Shown here: one piece after another, positions 1 to 9,873 of the stretch
Layout of the letters: each line of letters starts with the position of its first letter
Numbering within the stretch: the first letter of the stretch is position 1
Assembly (NCBI RefSeq): GCF_001640805.2
Contig: NC_066844.1
Location: 12,586,543-12,650,542, forward strand
Length of the DNA: 64,000 bases
Reading direction: 5' to 3'
From: Lates calcarifer
Lineage: Eukaryota; Chordata; Actinopteri; Centropomidae
Translations under genes and position numbers: made by a program
Notes under the pieces: generated by a model
The model's database searches: none
The model's input: the letters and a program-made list of their open reading frames with translations, nothing else
Told to the model about the DNA's origin: nothing

Positions 1-115
1 TCAAGACCTCTGACTAAGACAAAAGAACATTTTTATATAAGCATGTATGCATATGTGTGTCTGCAGCATGTCTGTTCATGTGTGTACAACACCCCTTCTC
101 ATGAATGTGATGTAG

Positions 116-211
116 GTAAAAGCCAGCACCCAGGGGAGGGAGTCTGTTGTGTCCCCACTGACCATCACCGCTGAGAGTGTCACCTCAGCAACCACAACTC
201 AAGTTACCAAG
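116..211 (+). CDS. epb41l1: epb41l1-like exon, start of C-terminal domain
   Basis: This 96-bp exon is phase 0 at both ends. The acceptor AG is at 114-115 and the donor GT at 212-213. It encodes a Ser/Thr-rich linker, then [19 protein letters not shown], the usual lead into the 4.1 C-terminal domain. Confidence 0.8.
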
Positions 212-1465
212 GTAACACCTTATCTGTTCCCATGGTTACAGTTAAATAACTGGAACTTGGAGTCAGCCACCACATCTGTATCTTATGGTACACATAAATA
301 TTTCTCATCTCCCCTTTTTGAAATGTTGGAGTAGATTGATAAATAAATGGGACAGATGTAAATAATTACATTTTTCAAAAGACTATAAATAAATACTACA
401 TATAAGTATAAATAATACATAATTTATAAATAATACAATATATTTATGTTTGCCTCACAATGTAATGTAACAATGTTAGAAACTCCAACTGGCTTCACAT
501 TGAAAAACTACTACATTTTTGCCATGGTTTTCTAGACATCTATATACACTATACTATACACTACTTTTTTGTTGTTGTTGTTGTATTAAACAATAGATGG
601 CTTTACTGAGAAAGGATTTGGTGCACAAAAGATGAACTTGACTGAGTTTTTCAAGCCTTTGACAAATATTTTGTTATCTATAAAGTAGATTTTTAATCAT
701 AGGGAATGAGCTGATGAATCACTGAGTTAATTCCTTTCTGTGTGTGTTCTGCAGACTGTGAAAGGAGGCTACTCAGAGACCAGAATCGAGAAACGGATTA
801 TAATCACGGGAGATGATGATGTGGACCAACATCAGGTGAGAGGAGCATTACACAAATACTGAGCTACTTCTGTTGGTACTTGAAGCTAATATGTGAGGTT
901 TATTACCCATGTGTTGTTTCCTCATGTCACCAGGCCCTTGCCATGGCAATCCAAGAGGCCAAGCAGCAGCACCCTGACATGCTGGTGACAAAAGCAGTGG
1001 TTATCAGGGAAACAGATTCTCCCACTGAGGAGCTGCAGCAGAAATCAGAGGTATGTGACACAGAGTGCTCACAGTCTGCGCATGAGATCAGCGTAAAGGT
1101 TACAAGATTACTATGCTTTGTGTGTATGAGTGTGCTACTGAATGGGCCAACCAGGCACAGAGTCAAATGACTGTGAGTGATATAAAACTTCTGAAACAAG
1201 GGTTTTGCATCTTAGAGAAGCAAAACTACTACAAAAAGACAGAATTGCAGCACAGAGACACACAGATACATAAAACAAACAGGCATCTCTACGTTGGTGG
1301 AGAATGACTGCATGGAGATGGAAAAAGAGACACAAAAGAAGTACAAACAATGCTGCGTTATTTGTAGATGTTTTGTGCGTCTTTCAGTCTGGGTGTCTTG
1401 GTCTTATGTAGGTGGATTACCCATATGTGATGATAGATCTGTGTGTTGTCTCATTACAGTCCTGA
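116..1465 (+). CDS. epb41l1: Protein 4.1 family member, C-terminal exons (epb41l1-like), partial
   Basis: Four coding exons (116-211, 755-835, 934-1050, 1460-1465) join in phase 0 and give about 100 residues ending in a stop at 1463-1465. The product is the C-terminal domain of a band 4.1 protein, a cortical membrane-skeleton adaptor. Hallmarks visible here are [57 protein letters not shown] and a final KSES. In this family the C-terminal domain binds partners such as NuMA and membrane receptors; the FERM, FA and SAB domains must lie left of the window. Introns are 543, 98 and 409 bp with GT/AG ends. The LVTKAVV..ETD stretch and the -ES end resemble 4.1N (EPB41L1) more than EPB41, EPB41L2 or EPB41L3 as I recall them. 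Family membership is near certain; the paralog is less so, and a teleost a or b duplicate cannot be told apart here. Confidence 0.8.
755..835 (+). CDS. epb41l1: epb41l1-like exon, core of C-terminal domain
   Basis: This 81-bp exon (27 codons) is phase 0 at both ends. It is preceded by a T-rich tract ending in tgcag and followed by gtgag. It encodes [20 protein letters not shown] followed by an acidic DDDVDQHQ, the most conserved signature of protein 4.1 C-terminal domains. Confidence 0.9.
934..1050 (+). CDS. epb41l1: epb41l1-like exon, end of C-terminal domain
   Basis: This 117-bp exon (39 codons) has acceptor cag at 931-933 and donor gtatg from 1051. It encodes [20 protein letters not shown], then [19 protein letters not shown]. 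The helical QALA..AI.EAK..HPDM motif is diagnostic of the family. Confidence 0.9.
1460..1465 (+). CDS. epb41l1: epb41l1-like terminal coding exon (Ser-stop)
   Basis: After the acceptor ttacag the exon opens with tcc tga, so it adds one serine and the stop codon and the protein ends ...QKSES. A last exon with almost no coding sequence matches the -ES end that I recall for 4.1N. Confidence 0.7.
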   Translation, partial: S

Positions 1466-4400
1466 TTGGTCATGGTGGCTCCTGAAACAGGGGAGACAGC
1501 AGAGGATCCTCCAGCTGTGTGTCTCCTGCCCCACCTTGCAATACACCACCAAGAGGACTCTCTATCCCCACTGTGTAGACACCGACACAAGAACAGACTG
1601 CGTTCCATGACGCAGTCAGTAGAACTACACTCCGAACCCTTTAGACAAACCAACTGTGACCCAGCCTCCCATTCCATCCCAACCCATCCCTCCAGCCCTC
1701 CACCTTCTAATGGAACAGAGAATATCTTCTACTGGATAATTTACCACTTGGTGTGTTGCAAGATTAAAAGAGAAACCCAGTCAATGCTCCTACTATTTGA
1801 ATTCACCTCTGTTAGAATTTCTTTGAAACTTTACTTGCATATTATTTAATTTTGACTCATTTGAACCCTCAATATAATTTAAATAAATGAGTTTTAACCC
1901 CAGACTCCCCAGCCCCAAAACCTTAATCCTAATAAAATTACTTTCTGTTTTAAGGTCACACATATCTTCCCTGTACTACCATCTCATATAAAATGAATAT
2001 AAAAAAGCAGAGGATGGTTGAGTGGAAGTATGGGGACAATGCTGGTGGTGGGGGGTGGGTTGGGGAGGTTGGTGCCAAGTGGCAAAAGGCAGTCTTTTTG
2101 CTCGTTGTTGCCACCTCTTGGCCATGACACCTTCAGTATAATCAGCAGCTGTCTTATTAGCTTTTTACATTTTTATCTATAGAGAATCTAATTTATGTCC
2201 AGTGTTTGCTTGTTTATGAAATATGTATAAAATCAGATGACTATAATCTGCATGATTCAATACAAAGAATATCTGAGGGAAAAAAAAAATATGTGAACAC
2301 ATCCACATTTGAAATTCATAAGAAGCTCTGATGTGATGGGACTAAGCACCTACGGAGAAACTGTTGAAAAAAATAAAAAATAAAACAACAACAAAAAAAG
2401 AAAAAAAAAACACTGGGCCAATGAGAGGTGGACAAATATTAATGTTGACAGACTCTACTGAAGAATATCAGGACAGTTCAGTGGACTACGGAACTCTGCT
2501 GTGGTCCAACATACAAAACGTCACTGTCCTCGTCCTATTTTTCCCACTTCACCGTTACTGTTTTCATTTTGGTGTCAACTCGCCATCAGAAATGCTGGTC
2601 ACATGTTTTGGGCACAGTTATAAGATTTGTAGAAAATTTATATGAATAATGTTTTATCTAATAGGTTTCAGAAAAGTGATGATATGTTTTTACTGTTTTT
2701 TCTTACTTGATTTACTGACTTTCACCGTGAAACAGAGTTTATGTTATTCTTGTGTTTTTGGACATTTCAGTTGTCATATGCAAACATGCTGAAATCGCTC
2801 TTTAATATCCAGGCCAAGGACTAACTGATGTTCCTGTCAGTAATCAATAGCATCATATCCATTCCTTGAACCAACTATAATTGGCCTCTTCAAGGCAGTG
2901 CAACAAACTTTAAACACAACATTGATGTATCTTCACCTATTAGTAATCAGTTCTCTTTAAAAATCCAGCAGATGCAAGGCTAAATTACCCTTCATTTGGA
3001 GTCATATTTCTGACCACCTGATGTGTCTGCAATTTGGTGCTTAGCAGGTTAGCAGGTAGCATGTATGTGATTTATTAATACTGGAAACAAGCACACATAA
3101 GAGTGGACCAGTTGCAGACCATGAAACCAAAACAACAAGCTGAAGAGGCTAAAATACTTTGCAGAGCTGAGGGAAACCACTCATTGTAGAGAGCTGGGTG
3201 ACAATTCTCTGTAGTTAATATTTTCACTTTATTCATAATCATTTGTCCCACTGTCAATATAAAAATATTCAGTAATCCAACTTAAAACCAAGACTTAATA
3301 TGCAGACATTTGATTTATTCATAATATAAAAACACTGGCCATAGCAACTTGAAACAGTGACTTTAATAAGCTATGTTAAAAGATATATTTTCTGGTTTTT
3401 GAATATGCATGTTCACCAACGGCTGGGAAAGTTCAAACCCACAAGAGTAACATGGTTACATTTTTGTTGTTTTTCTGTTGTATTAACTCTTTTAAGTTAT
3501 GGTGTATGAGTTTGTAATTGTATTTATAGGAGTGGTGAGTGTGAGGCCTGTGCTTTTCCTCCCTGTTTCCCCTTTCAGACAAAGCCGAGACTCAACGTGT
3601 AACACACAGTACATGAATATCCACAGAACCTGTTGGCTGTCACGTAACATATATCTTGGATGACCTTTAATACTATACTATGCATCACTTATCATACATA
3701 AAAATCCCTCTGATGGAGCCTGACCCATGTTAGCTGTGTTGCTGTCATTGTTAACTTTGTGCTACTGTTAACCGAAAGCAGTGAAGCGCACTGCTTGTGA
3801 GATTTGCAATAAGCAGCCATTACTCTTATCCTCTGTCCTCTAAAGGGAGAAAACTGTGAACTCTCATGCGTACCGAAGCGTAACCAAAACCTGTAACACA
3901 CAGTTAGTGATATTCAAAGGAGCTTTTCCAGCACTTGTGACCATGGCTTTGTCATCCTTGTCGTCTAACCCCCCCCATCCCCCTGACTTGAAACTGTCGA
4001 CCTGCTGTTGATGTGTCTGTGGAAACAAGAGATTCCCAATCTGATGATTTGTATAATCTATTTTGCTCTATTTTATTTTATCTGGTCATATGACACTGGA
4101 CTGTTGTGAAGGCACTTGCTTGCAATGATAGCAGCACATATACTGTAAACTGTTGGGAGAAAAATAGTCTGTCTTCGTTGTAGTATTGGACACACTACTG
4201 ATGGAAGAGAAATGACTGCAGGCATCAGGAGAGAAGTCGTGCACTGTGGGCGAGGTGGTGAGTTGAAGGATGGAGGGCCTGTATTTATATATAAATATCC
4301 ATACCTCTGTAGAAATTGAAAGGAGCAGGGATGTGTTTTTAGGCTCAAGGGATGAGGCAGCAAGTAAAATCCGAAGGACAGCAGAGCAATAGAAATGTCA

Positions 4401-5640
4401 CATGAATGGGTGCCTTATGTTTGGAGTCGTGGTTATGAGAGTCACAGTTATCAGTGCACAGCTGAAAATGCCGTTAATCACCATAGGGCAGATGAAGAAA
4501 TGACCTCTCCTTTCAGTCCAAGGTGAGCAGGAGTTGTCCTGAGAGTGAATAACTGTCTTGTATAGAATGTGACACCAAGTGCAGCAAAGAAGTCGTCTCT
4601 CTGAATCTGGACTGTTAGTTCTCAGTGGGATGAAAACATTTATTGGCCCTGTTAATGCAGAAAACCAGCACAGTACCGATTATGGATATGAGCTCTTTTT
4701 AATTTCAGTGAAGAGCATCAAACTGCTCCGCTGTTTAGCCTCCACCTTCAGTTATCCACTGCCTCTTGCTCTACATTCCCCTAGTGCTCGGTGGTGTGTA
4801 TTTGCTGTATTTGCATTCAGTCTAAATGGAAAACATACATGCATAAATAAATGTCTCAGTATGACTCAAACACTGTCTCTTGTTATGAAAAAAGGGGAGA
4901 GAGATTTCATGTTGAATTGGTTACTTATTATACAAAGAGGTGAAATTTGGGGAAATGTTTTTTTATGTGACTTGAACATTTTCATATATTAATAATTCAA
5001 CATAGGAAATTAAGGGATTCTTCTGTAATATCCACATAATGAGGGATTATGCTTGTATTGCCATCTTGTGGCAAAATTCAATACATACAACTTGGGTACA
5101 GGGTATTTGTGTGCTCTTGGTGCCACCTAGTGTAATTTCTACAACCTACTGCCTGAAGCAACATTTTCACTCAGCATATCAAAAATACTTTACACCCAAA
5201 TTCATAAGAAACTCTTTGGACTTCTTGCATGTATATTTATAAATTAAAAATAATGAAATGTGATGTTTTTGAAGCTTGAACCAAACTTGGTACTAAAAGT
5301 CAGGATATCTCAGCCAACATTACAAGTCCCTGAATATTATGGAAGTGCAATGCTAACCGCAATGTAATGCTCACTGGAGTACTCTGGAAATTACTTATCT
5401 AGACCTCTTTACTGCTACATGGCTACAGTCTAGATATTTTATGCGAAGCAGTTTTATTGTATTCTGGATAAATGGCATTCAAAATACATTAATACTCTCT
5501 TATGCAATCCAATATCTTTACAATGGTAATAATGTTCAGGACTTTGAGACTGAACTGTACTATATTAATGTGTTTCTGATGTTTTCTCACCCCATTTTCA
5601 ACCACAAGGAGGGAGGAATATTAGAAATCATCTCAATGTA
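1466..5640 (+). other. 3' UTR of the 4.1 gene and intergenic DNA
   Basis: No convincing exon follows the stop. AATAAA signals occur at 1882-1887 and 1931-1936, either of which would give a short 3' UTR of about 450 bp. Another at 4846-4851, followed by a TGT-rich stretch, could end a long UTR of the kind usual for 4.1 genes. The true cleavage site cannot be chosen from sequence. Runs of A occur near 2281 and 2365-2410. ORFs in this stretch lack splice logic or recognisable domains. Confidence 0.4.
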
Positions 5641-5717
5641 ATGCAGTACAACACCACCAGCCATGACCTCAATAATAAATTTATTGTAGAACTGATATGG
5701 AGCTAGTGACAGTGACA

Positions 5718-5790
5718 GTGACATTAAGATTTGGCATTGGAAACAAAACTCAAACTGAAAAAGCAAACACTGGCATTGAAATATTTGGAT
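5718..5790. repeat. Left arm of the inverted repeat
   Basis: This arm pairs with 7497-7571. It contains two tggcattg motifs and a caaactgaaaaag core that recur in the opposite arm. Just outside it, 5701-5720 carries a short tgacag tandem (three copies of agtgac-like units) that the right arm lacks. Confidence 0.75.
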
Positions 5791-5852
5791 TTGAAAGGAC
5801 ACTTTGAAGTTGTATATTTGTCTTAAAATATGAGTTGCAATTTCAAATTTTG

Positions 5853-5858
5853 TTTATT
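5853..5858 (-). terminator. Poly(A) signal of the coiled-coil unit
   Basis: AATAAA on the - strand lies about 25 bases beyond the last recognisable coiled-coil codons and just inside the left inverted-repeat arm. It is in the right place to end the decayed gene's transcript. Confidence 0.45.
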
Positions 5859-5879
5859 CAGTGTATTTAAACATGGCAT

Positions 5880-6945
5880 TTTACAAACCTCTAATTCTTT
5901 CATTGGTATTCTATTGTTCAGATTTTCCAGCTCTGTTACTCTGTTCAACAGTCTGTCTGTAGATGTTTCTCTCTTTTGCTCTTGGTCTTTTAGAGCCTGT
6001 TTGAAGACACTCAGAGACTCCAGGAGGGAAGATTTTTCATTGTGCCAGTGGTGTCTTTCCTTGTCCAGTCCTCTTGCACATGCATTAACATCTTTTTTAA
6101 GCTACATGTTGCCCTGATTTGCTGTACATGTTTCCCTGTCCTCCTCACACCTGGACCTTTTTTTCTCCAGCTCCTGGAGAAACACTGTCTTGAGGTTTGC
6201 TTCACATGGTCATCCATGAGATGGGACCTGTCCTCCTCCCACTCCAGATGTTTCTCCAGCTCCTGGAGAAATGTTGCTTTGCGGGTAGAATTTTTTTGCA
6301 TCTGGTCAGCAAGGAGACTGAACCTCTCATCTTCCCAATGGCATTCTGATTTTCTGTTCTGACTATAGAGGTCTCCTCCTCCAGGCCAGGCATTTCTCAG
6401 CCTCCTTCTTGCTATTAGTTTCAATTTTCTGAACTTTTGGGCATTTAGGGTACCATCTTTCACTATATTTCCCTTTCTGTAGGTCTCGATAAAAAGATCC
6501 CCAATTTTTTGGCTTCTCTTCTGTAGTCTTGAGCTGATGTTTTAACTGCTCGAGTTCATTAACCAACACGAGTTTCTCCCTCTCCAATGAGGATACCTTG
6601 TAGTCCTTTACAGCCATAACCTGATGAAGCAGCTGAGTTATTTCAACTTGAGATTTTGGCATCATTTCATGTTGGACTTTTGATGCAGGCCGTTTTAGTG
6701 TAGTAATTGCAGGTTCTGCATCTGGAGGTGTTGGCCAGATTTCGGCAGTTGACGCAGGCCGTTTTAGTATGGTGATTGCAGGCTTTGCATTTGGAGGTGT
6801 TGGCCGGACTTCGGCAGTTGGAGCTCCAAGGTGTGCTGCCGGGAACCGCATCAGGACTGGAAAATAGGGGAGATCCGGAACTGTAGCCTAGCCAGGCTCG
6901 AGCTGGCCTGTCCCTCGACCGGCTGTGGCTCTTACCTGGTAACAT
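5880..6945 (-). pseudogene. Unrecognised coiled-coil protein gene, decayed by frameshifts
   Basis: The likely start is the ATG at 6943-6945. A 79-bp intron (6857-6935) with donor GTAAG and acceptor TTTTCCAG joins ATG TTA CCA G to TC CTG ATG CGG and opens a 167-codon frame ending at 6363. That frame encodes MLPVLMRFPAAH, two copies of a 23-residue P-T-P-P..KRPAS repeat, then a charged helix (SSLEREKLVLVNELEQLKHQ). Downstream the coiled-coil signal continues but changes frame: WEDERFSLLADQMQ and TFLQELEKHLEWEEDRSHL in one frame, TVFLQELEKKRSRCEEDRET in another, and EKSSLLESLSVFKQALKDQE further on. At least two frameshifts and one stop are needed to link them, so I call it a pseudogene. I do not recognise the family and assign no function. 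It lies wholly inside the inverted-repeat unit. Confidence 0.55.
6678..6815 (-). repeat. Two-copy 69-bp coding tandem repeat
   Basis: Units 6747-6815 and 6678-6746 are exactly 69 bp each and keep the reading frame. Each codes for TAE.(W/R)PTPP.A.PAIT.LKRPAS. The copies differ at about a dozen positions, several of them silent, which hints at past selection on the protein. Confidence 0.8.
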
Positions 6946-6959
6946 GGACGCCGAAATGA

Positions 6960-7340
6960 AAACCAAGTCGTTTCTATTTACTGTATATAAATATTAAGTC
7001 TATGGGAACGTCTGTATATTTATATTTACAGTCTGTAGTCATTCCATGACCTCCACGCAATTCAACTCGGGCAGTAGTGTGGAAATGATAAGCAGACCCG
7101 AGCGACACGCCAAGCTTGAGCTGGAAAATAGACCGGCAAAAGATCTGTTAATAGTCATATTGACATCACATTAGCAACATTACATAAAAGTGACACTTTT
7201 CAAGTATGGCTTTCAGGTGCACCATGTCTGGCTTTCTCCCTAGCTTTCTTTTTGTGTGTGTCCCTCTTGCCTAGGTGCAGAGAGCGCTTTACTCCGCCCA
7301 CCACTCCTTGCGCCTTCCCTCCAGCCCCGCCTCTCCACAC
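6960..7340 (-). promoter_or_regulatory. GC-richer upstream region of the coiled-coil unit
   Basis: The AT-rich background gives way to CpG-containing DNA between about 7060 and 7340, including ccgcccacc (about 7297) and ccccgcctc (about 7325), both GC-box-like. It lies 100 to 400 bp upstream of the ATG at 6945. This is suggestive of a promoter, not proof. Confidence 0.3.
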
Positions 7341-7496
7341 CAAATTAGTGACACAGAATTAAAGATATATTAGAGATAATATGATAAAGTAAAATGACAA
7401 TATTGTGAGATTGTAATTTTTTGATATCTGTGTTTAATTTTCAGTAAAACTCACTTTTCAGTGCCAATACTTGTTTCAATACCAATGCAACCTTTT

Positions 7497-7571
7497 ACAA
7501 TCCAATTTTTCAATGCCAGTGTTTTCTTTTTCAGTTTGGGTTTTGTTTTCAATGCCAAATCTTAATGTCAC
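7497..7571. repeat. Right arm of the inverted repeat
   Basis: This arm pairs with 5718-5790. Inward, 7455-7500 adds more degenerate copies of the same motif (ttcagtgccaa, ttcaataccaatgc), so at least five copies of a TTTCA(A/G)TGCCA-like word sit near this end. Confidence 0.75.
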
Positions 7572-9113
7572 TATTCTAGATCCATAAATTGATACCTCTC
7601 TGACAGTGTCAATAAAAACTCAACATCATAACCTCACTAAATGTATACTTAATGGCAGATCTGCTGTATTGGATAAATAAAGTGGCCACCAAGTGCATTT
7701 TGAATCCTGCATGTCATTTGTGACATAGGTTATGAATTGAGGGATCAACCAGCAGAGCTTGCCATTGTTGTATAAATCAGTAATCTTTATTAACACAGTA
7801 TAAACAACAAACAGCAACAGAGGAAACCCTCATAGCATATATGGACAGTAGACCCAGTACATCTCAGAGGGGCTGACTGAGACAGAAGCATAGACACGGG
7901 GCTGATTGTGGTTCAGTTTTCATGGTACACACACAGTATACACAAACTTATCAGATGTATGAACATTGCATGTTCCTAAAGCCATTCAGTCGGTTTACAA
8001 ATGGACAGAAGAGCAAGGACAAAGTACAGTCATGCTGAGCAACAGTTAGCTACAGTATGAAACAGATATTACATAAAAACCAAGTAAATCATCTCTTTAG
8101 AAAGGTTCTTATATATAAATGATTTGAAGTGTACAAAACAGTATATTACACATTTCTTGATGCATGATTCTGAGCAAGACCCAGTAGCCTACAGTACACT
8201 TCCCTTCAAAGTACTACAAACTATTCAACTGGTTTACACGCTACATACAGACTGCACTGTACCTCAGTAGCACAGCAGTCCCACATGGCATCAGGAGACT
8301 ATGGAAAAAGGAAAAGATCAGCAGCATTGTCTTTTATTAAGAATACACACCTATAAAAATTCACCAGGCCTCATATATTGCCAATATCCCATGCGAAACA
8401 GCAGAATGCCATTCAAACTAACCGCTGCATTCCACAAAGGATGCCGGTCCCCCGATCCTGACCACATACAACTTCTATCAACACAGCAGCATGTAAACAT
8501 CACCGCGGCTGCTTCATAATTCTATGTTTCTAATGTTTTTGATATACATATGATAAGTTAAGGCTCTTTAAGGACCTGAGGATTTTGAACATATGATGAG
8601 GCACACAGAAGGCAAAGAATAGCTCTAGACACAGGGCTAACTGAAAGAATGAGGAGCATGAAACAGCCACAAGGGTTCGGTCACCAGTGCAGTTCAATGG
8701 CCAAGGTAGAGGAACCCAGGGAAGATCTCTCCAACAACAGCATGGTGCTATTTCAGTAATGATCATGGGTGGCTTTAAGGACTTTATTGACTTTTGGGGA
8801 GTTATACATCACCTTACCCGAGAGGACTGGCACCAAATTCATGACATGCTAATGCAACCTTTTAGTAATTAATGCCAGTTAGCATGAGCTGATATAGCAG
8901 GAAACCACAAAGTATTTTATTCTGCATTTCCTTTAGATTCATGAAATGTAAAAAATAAAATAAAAATATCCACCTCATTAACAAAATTCAATTTGAATCA
9001 ACTTTAGCTGGCTCACCTCCAAGAGCTTTCTAATGTTATCATACTTGTATGTATTAGCGTGCACTGTCTAGAGTCATGACTTTAGATGCTAATCTTCTCT
9101 TTACAAACCTGGT

Positions 9114-9184
<71 letters not shown>

Positions 9185-9781
9185 CCAATGATGACAAACA
9201 CTCAACATGTAAGTGCAGTCCTTTGAGTGAAATATTGTTGAAATATTGCAGAAACAGAAATGCAAAGATGTAACAGGTAACAGTTAATAGTTCATTAACT
9301 TGAAGGAAAAAAAAACTCTGGTCTTTTACAACCAAAGTTACAAGTCTTAACTTATTTTAGAAGACAAAGGTACACTGTCAAATTACATTTATAACCTCCA
9401 GACTGGAAAATTTAATGATTTTTATTTGTTCTTGCCCCAATAAGCCCAGACCAACTTTAAATTTATTAAGAAAACAAAATCTATAAAAGCTCAACATGTC
9501 ATACAAAAAGATGCATATAAGACATTTCTCTTTACTTTTTTTTCTTACGAAAGCAGCTTTGGTAACAACATAGTCACAACATCAGTCAATCTCTTTTACT
9601 TAGCCTGGGTGTTGAAGGGGACTCCTTCCCTGACATCTCAATGGCATTTTTTTTCATCAACGACTTCCTTCTGCCTCTAAAATCTAAATGAATGGATCTA
9701 GTTACACCGGAGTGGGCTGTGTTTGCGTTCGACCGTGGAGCTGACTCCACATCAGATGCAACATCTGCTGGGAGCTGTTTG
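7572..9781 (-). other. cntn4: Probable 3' UTR of cntn4
   Basis: No coding exon is seen between the cntn4 stop (9782-9784) and the inverted-repeat unit. Minus-strand AATAAA signals (TTTATT on the + strand) occur at 9423-9428, 8916-8921, 8783-8788, 8333-8338 and 7786-7791. Using the last would give a UTR of about 2 kb. A 67-bp (AT)n tract interrupts the UTR at 9117-9183. Confidence 0.45.
9117..9183. repeat. (AT)n microsatellite, 67 bp
   Basis: This is an uninterrupted AT dinucleotide tract in the likely cntn4 3' UTR. It is self-complementary, so the transcript could form a long AU hairpin and length polymorphism is likely. Confidence 0.95.
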
Positions 9782-9873
9782 TCATAAAGATGTCCGCGCT
9801 GTGAAAGAGAGTGCTATTGTACTGAGTGCTGATAGAGTGGAGACCTTGGATGCTGAGCCGACTGCGTTGGGGC
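9782..9873 (-). CDS. cntn4: cntn4 last coding exon: GPI-anchor signal and stop
   Basis: The acceptor is TTTTCAG|GC and the stop codon is at 9782-9784. The 30 residues begin [10 protein letters not shown], with small residues suited to GPI attachment, and end in a hydrophobic tail, [18 protein letters not shown]. There is no charged cytoplasmic segment, as expected for a cleaved GPI signal. The tail is the strongest evidence for CNTN4, because contactins 3, 5 and 6 end differently as I recall them. The exon is hidden under a longer antisense ORF. Confidence 0.88.

Larger units (their letters stand above)
5718..7571 (-). mobile_element. Transposon-like unit with ~75 bp inverted ends enclosing a decayed coiled-coil gene
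   Basis: The left arm (5718 to about 5790) reads gtgacattaagatttggcat; the right arm (about 7497-7571), reverse-complemented, begins with the same 20 bases. Over the first ~62 bp I count about three mismatches, after which similarity fades inward. Both arms carry repeats of a tggcattg/caatgcca motif, like the subterminal repeats of DNA transposons. Between them lies a gene-like unit on the - strand with promoter-like DNA, an intron and a poly(A) signal, but nothing resembling a transposase. I could not fix the outer limits or a target-site duplication, so the superfamily is unknown. Alternatives are a composite of two facing repeat copies, or a gene captured by a non-autonomous element. Confidence 0.55.

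Noticed and set aside
880..1170. A 96-codon ORF read as a separate protein
   Set aside because: Only 934-1050 is coding; the rest is intron on both sides of a 4.1 exon.
3530..3590. A gtgagt...ctttcag pair in the 4.1 3' region resembling an intron
   Set aside because: The interval would be about 45 bp, too short for a vertebrate intron, and no coding frame flanks it.
5640..7640. A target-site duplication outside the inverted-repeat unit
   Set aside because: Sequences resembling caaca..catgacctcaataa occur outside both arms in direct orientation but are too long and too diverged to be a standard duplication; I could not fix the ends.
9054..9335. ORFs on both strands through the (AT)n tract, giving poly(Tyr-Ile)
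   Set aside because: The open frame is only the dinucleotide repeat being translated.
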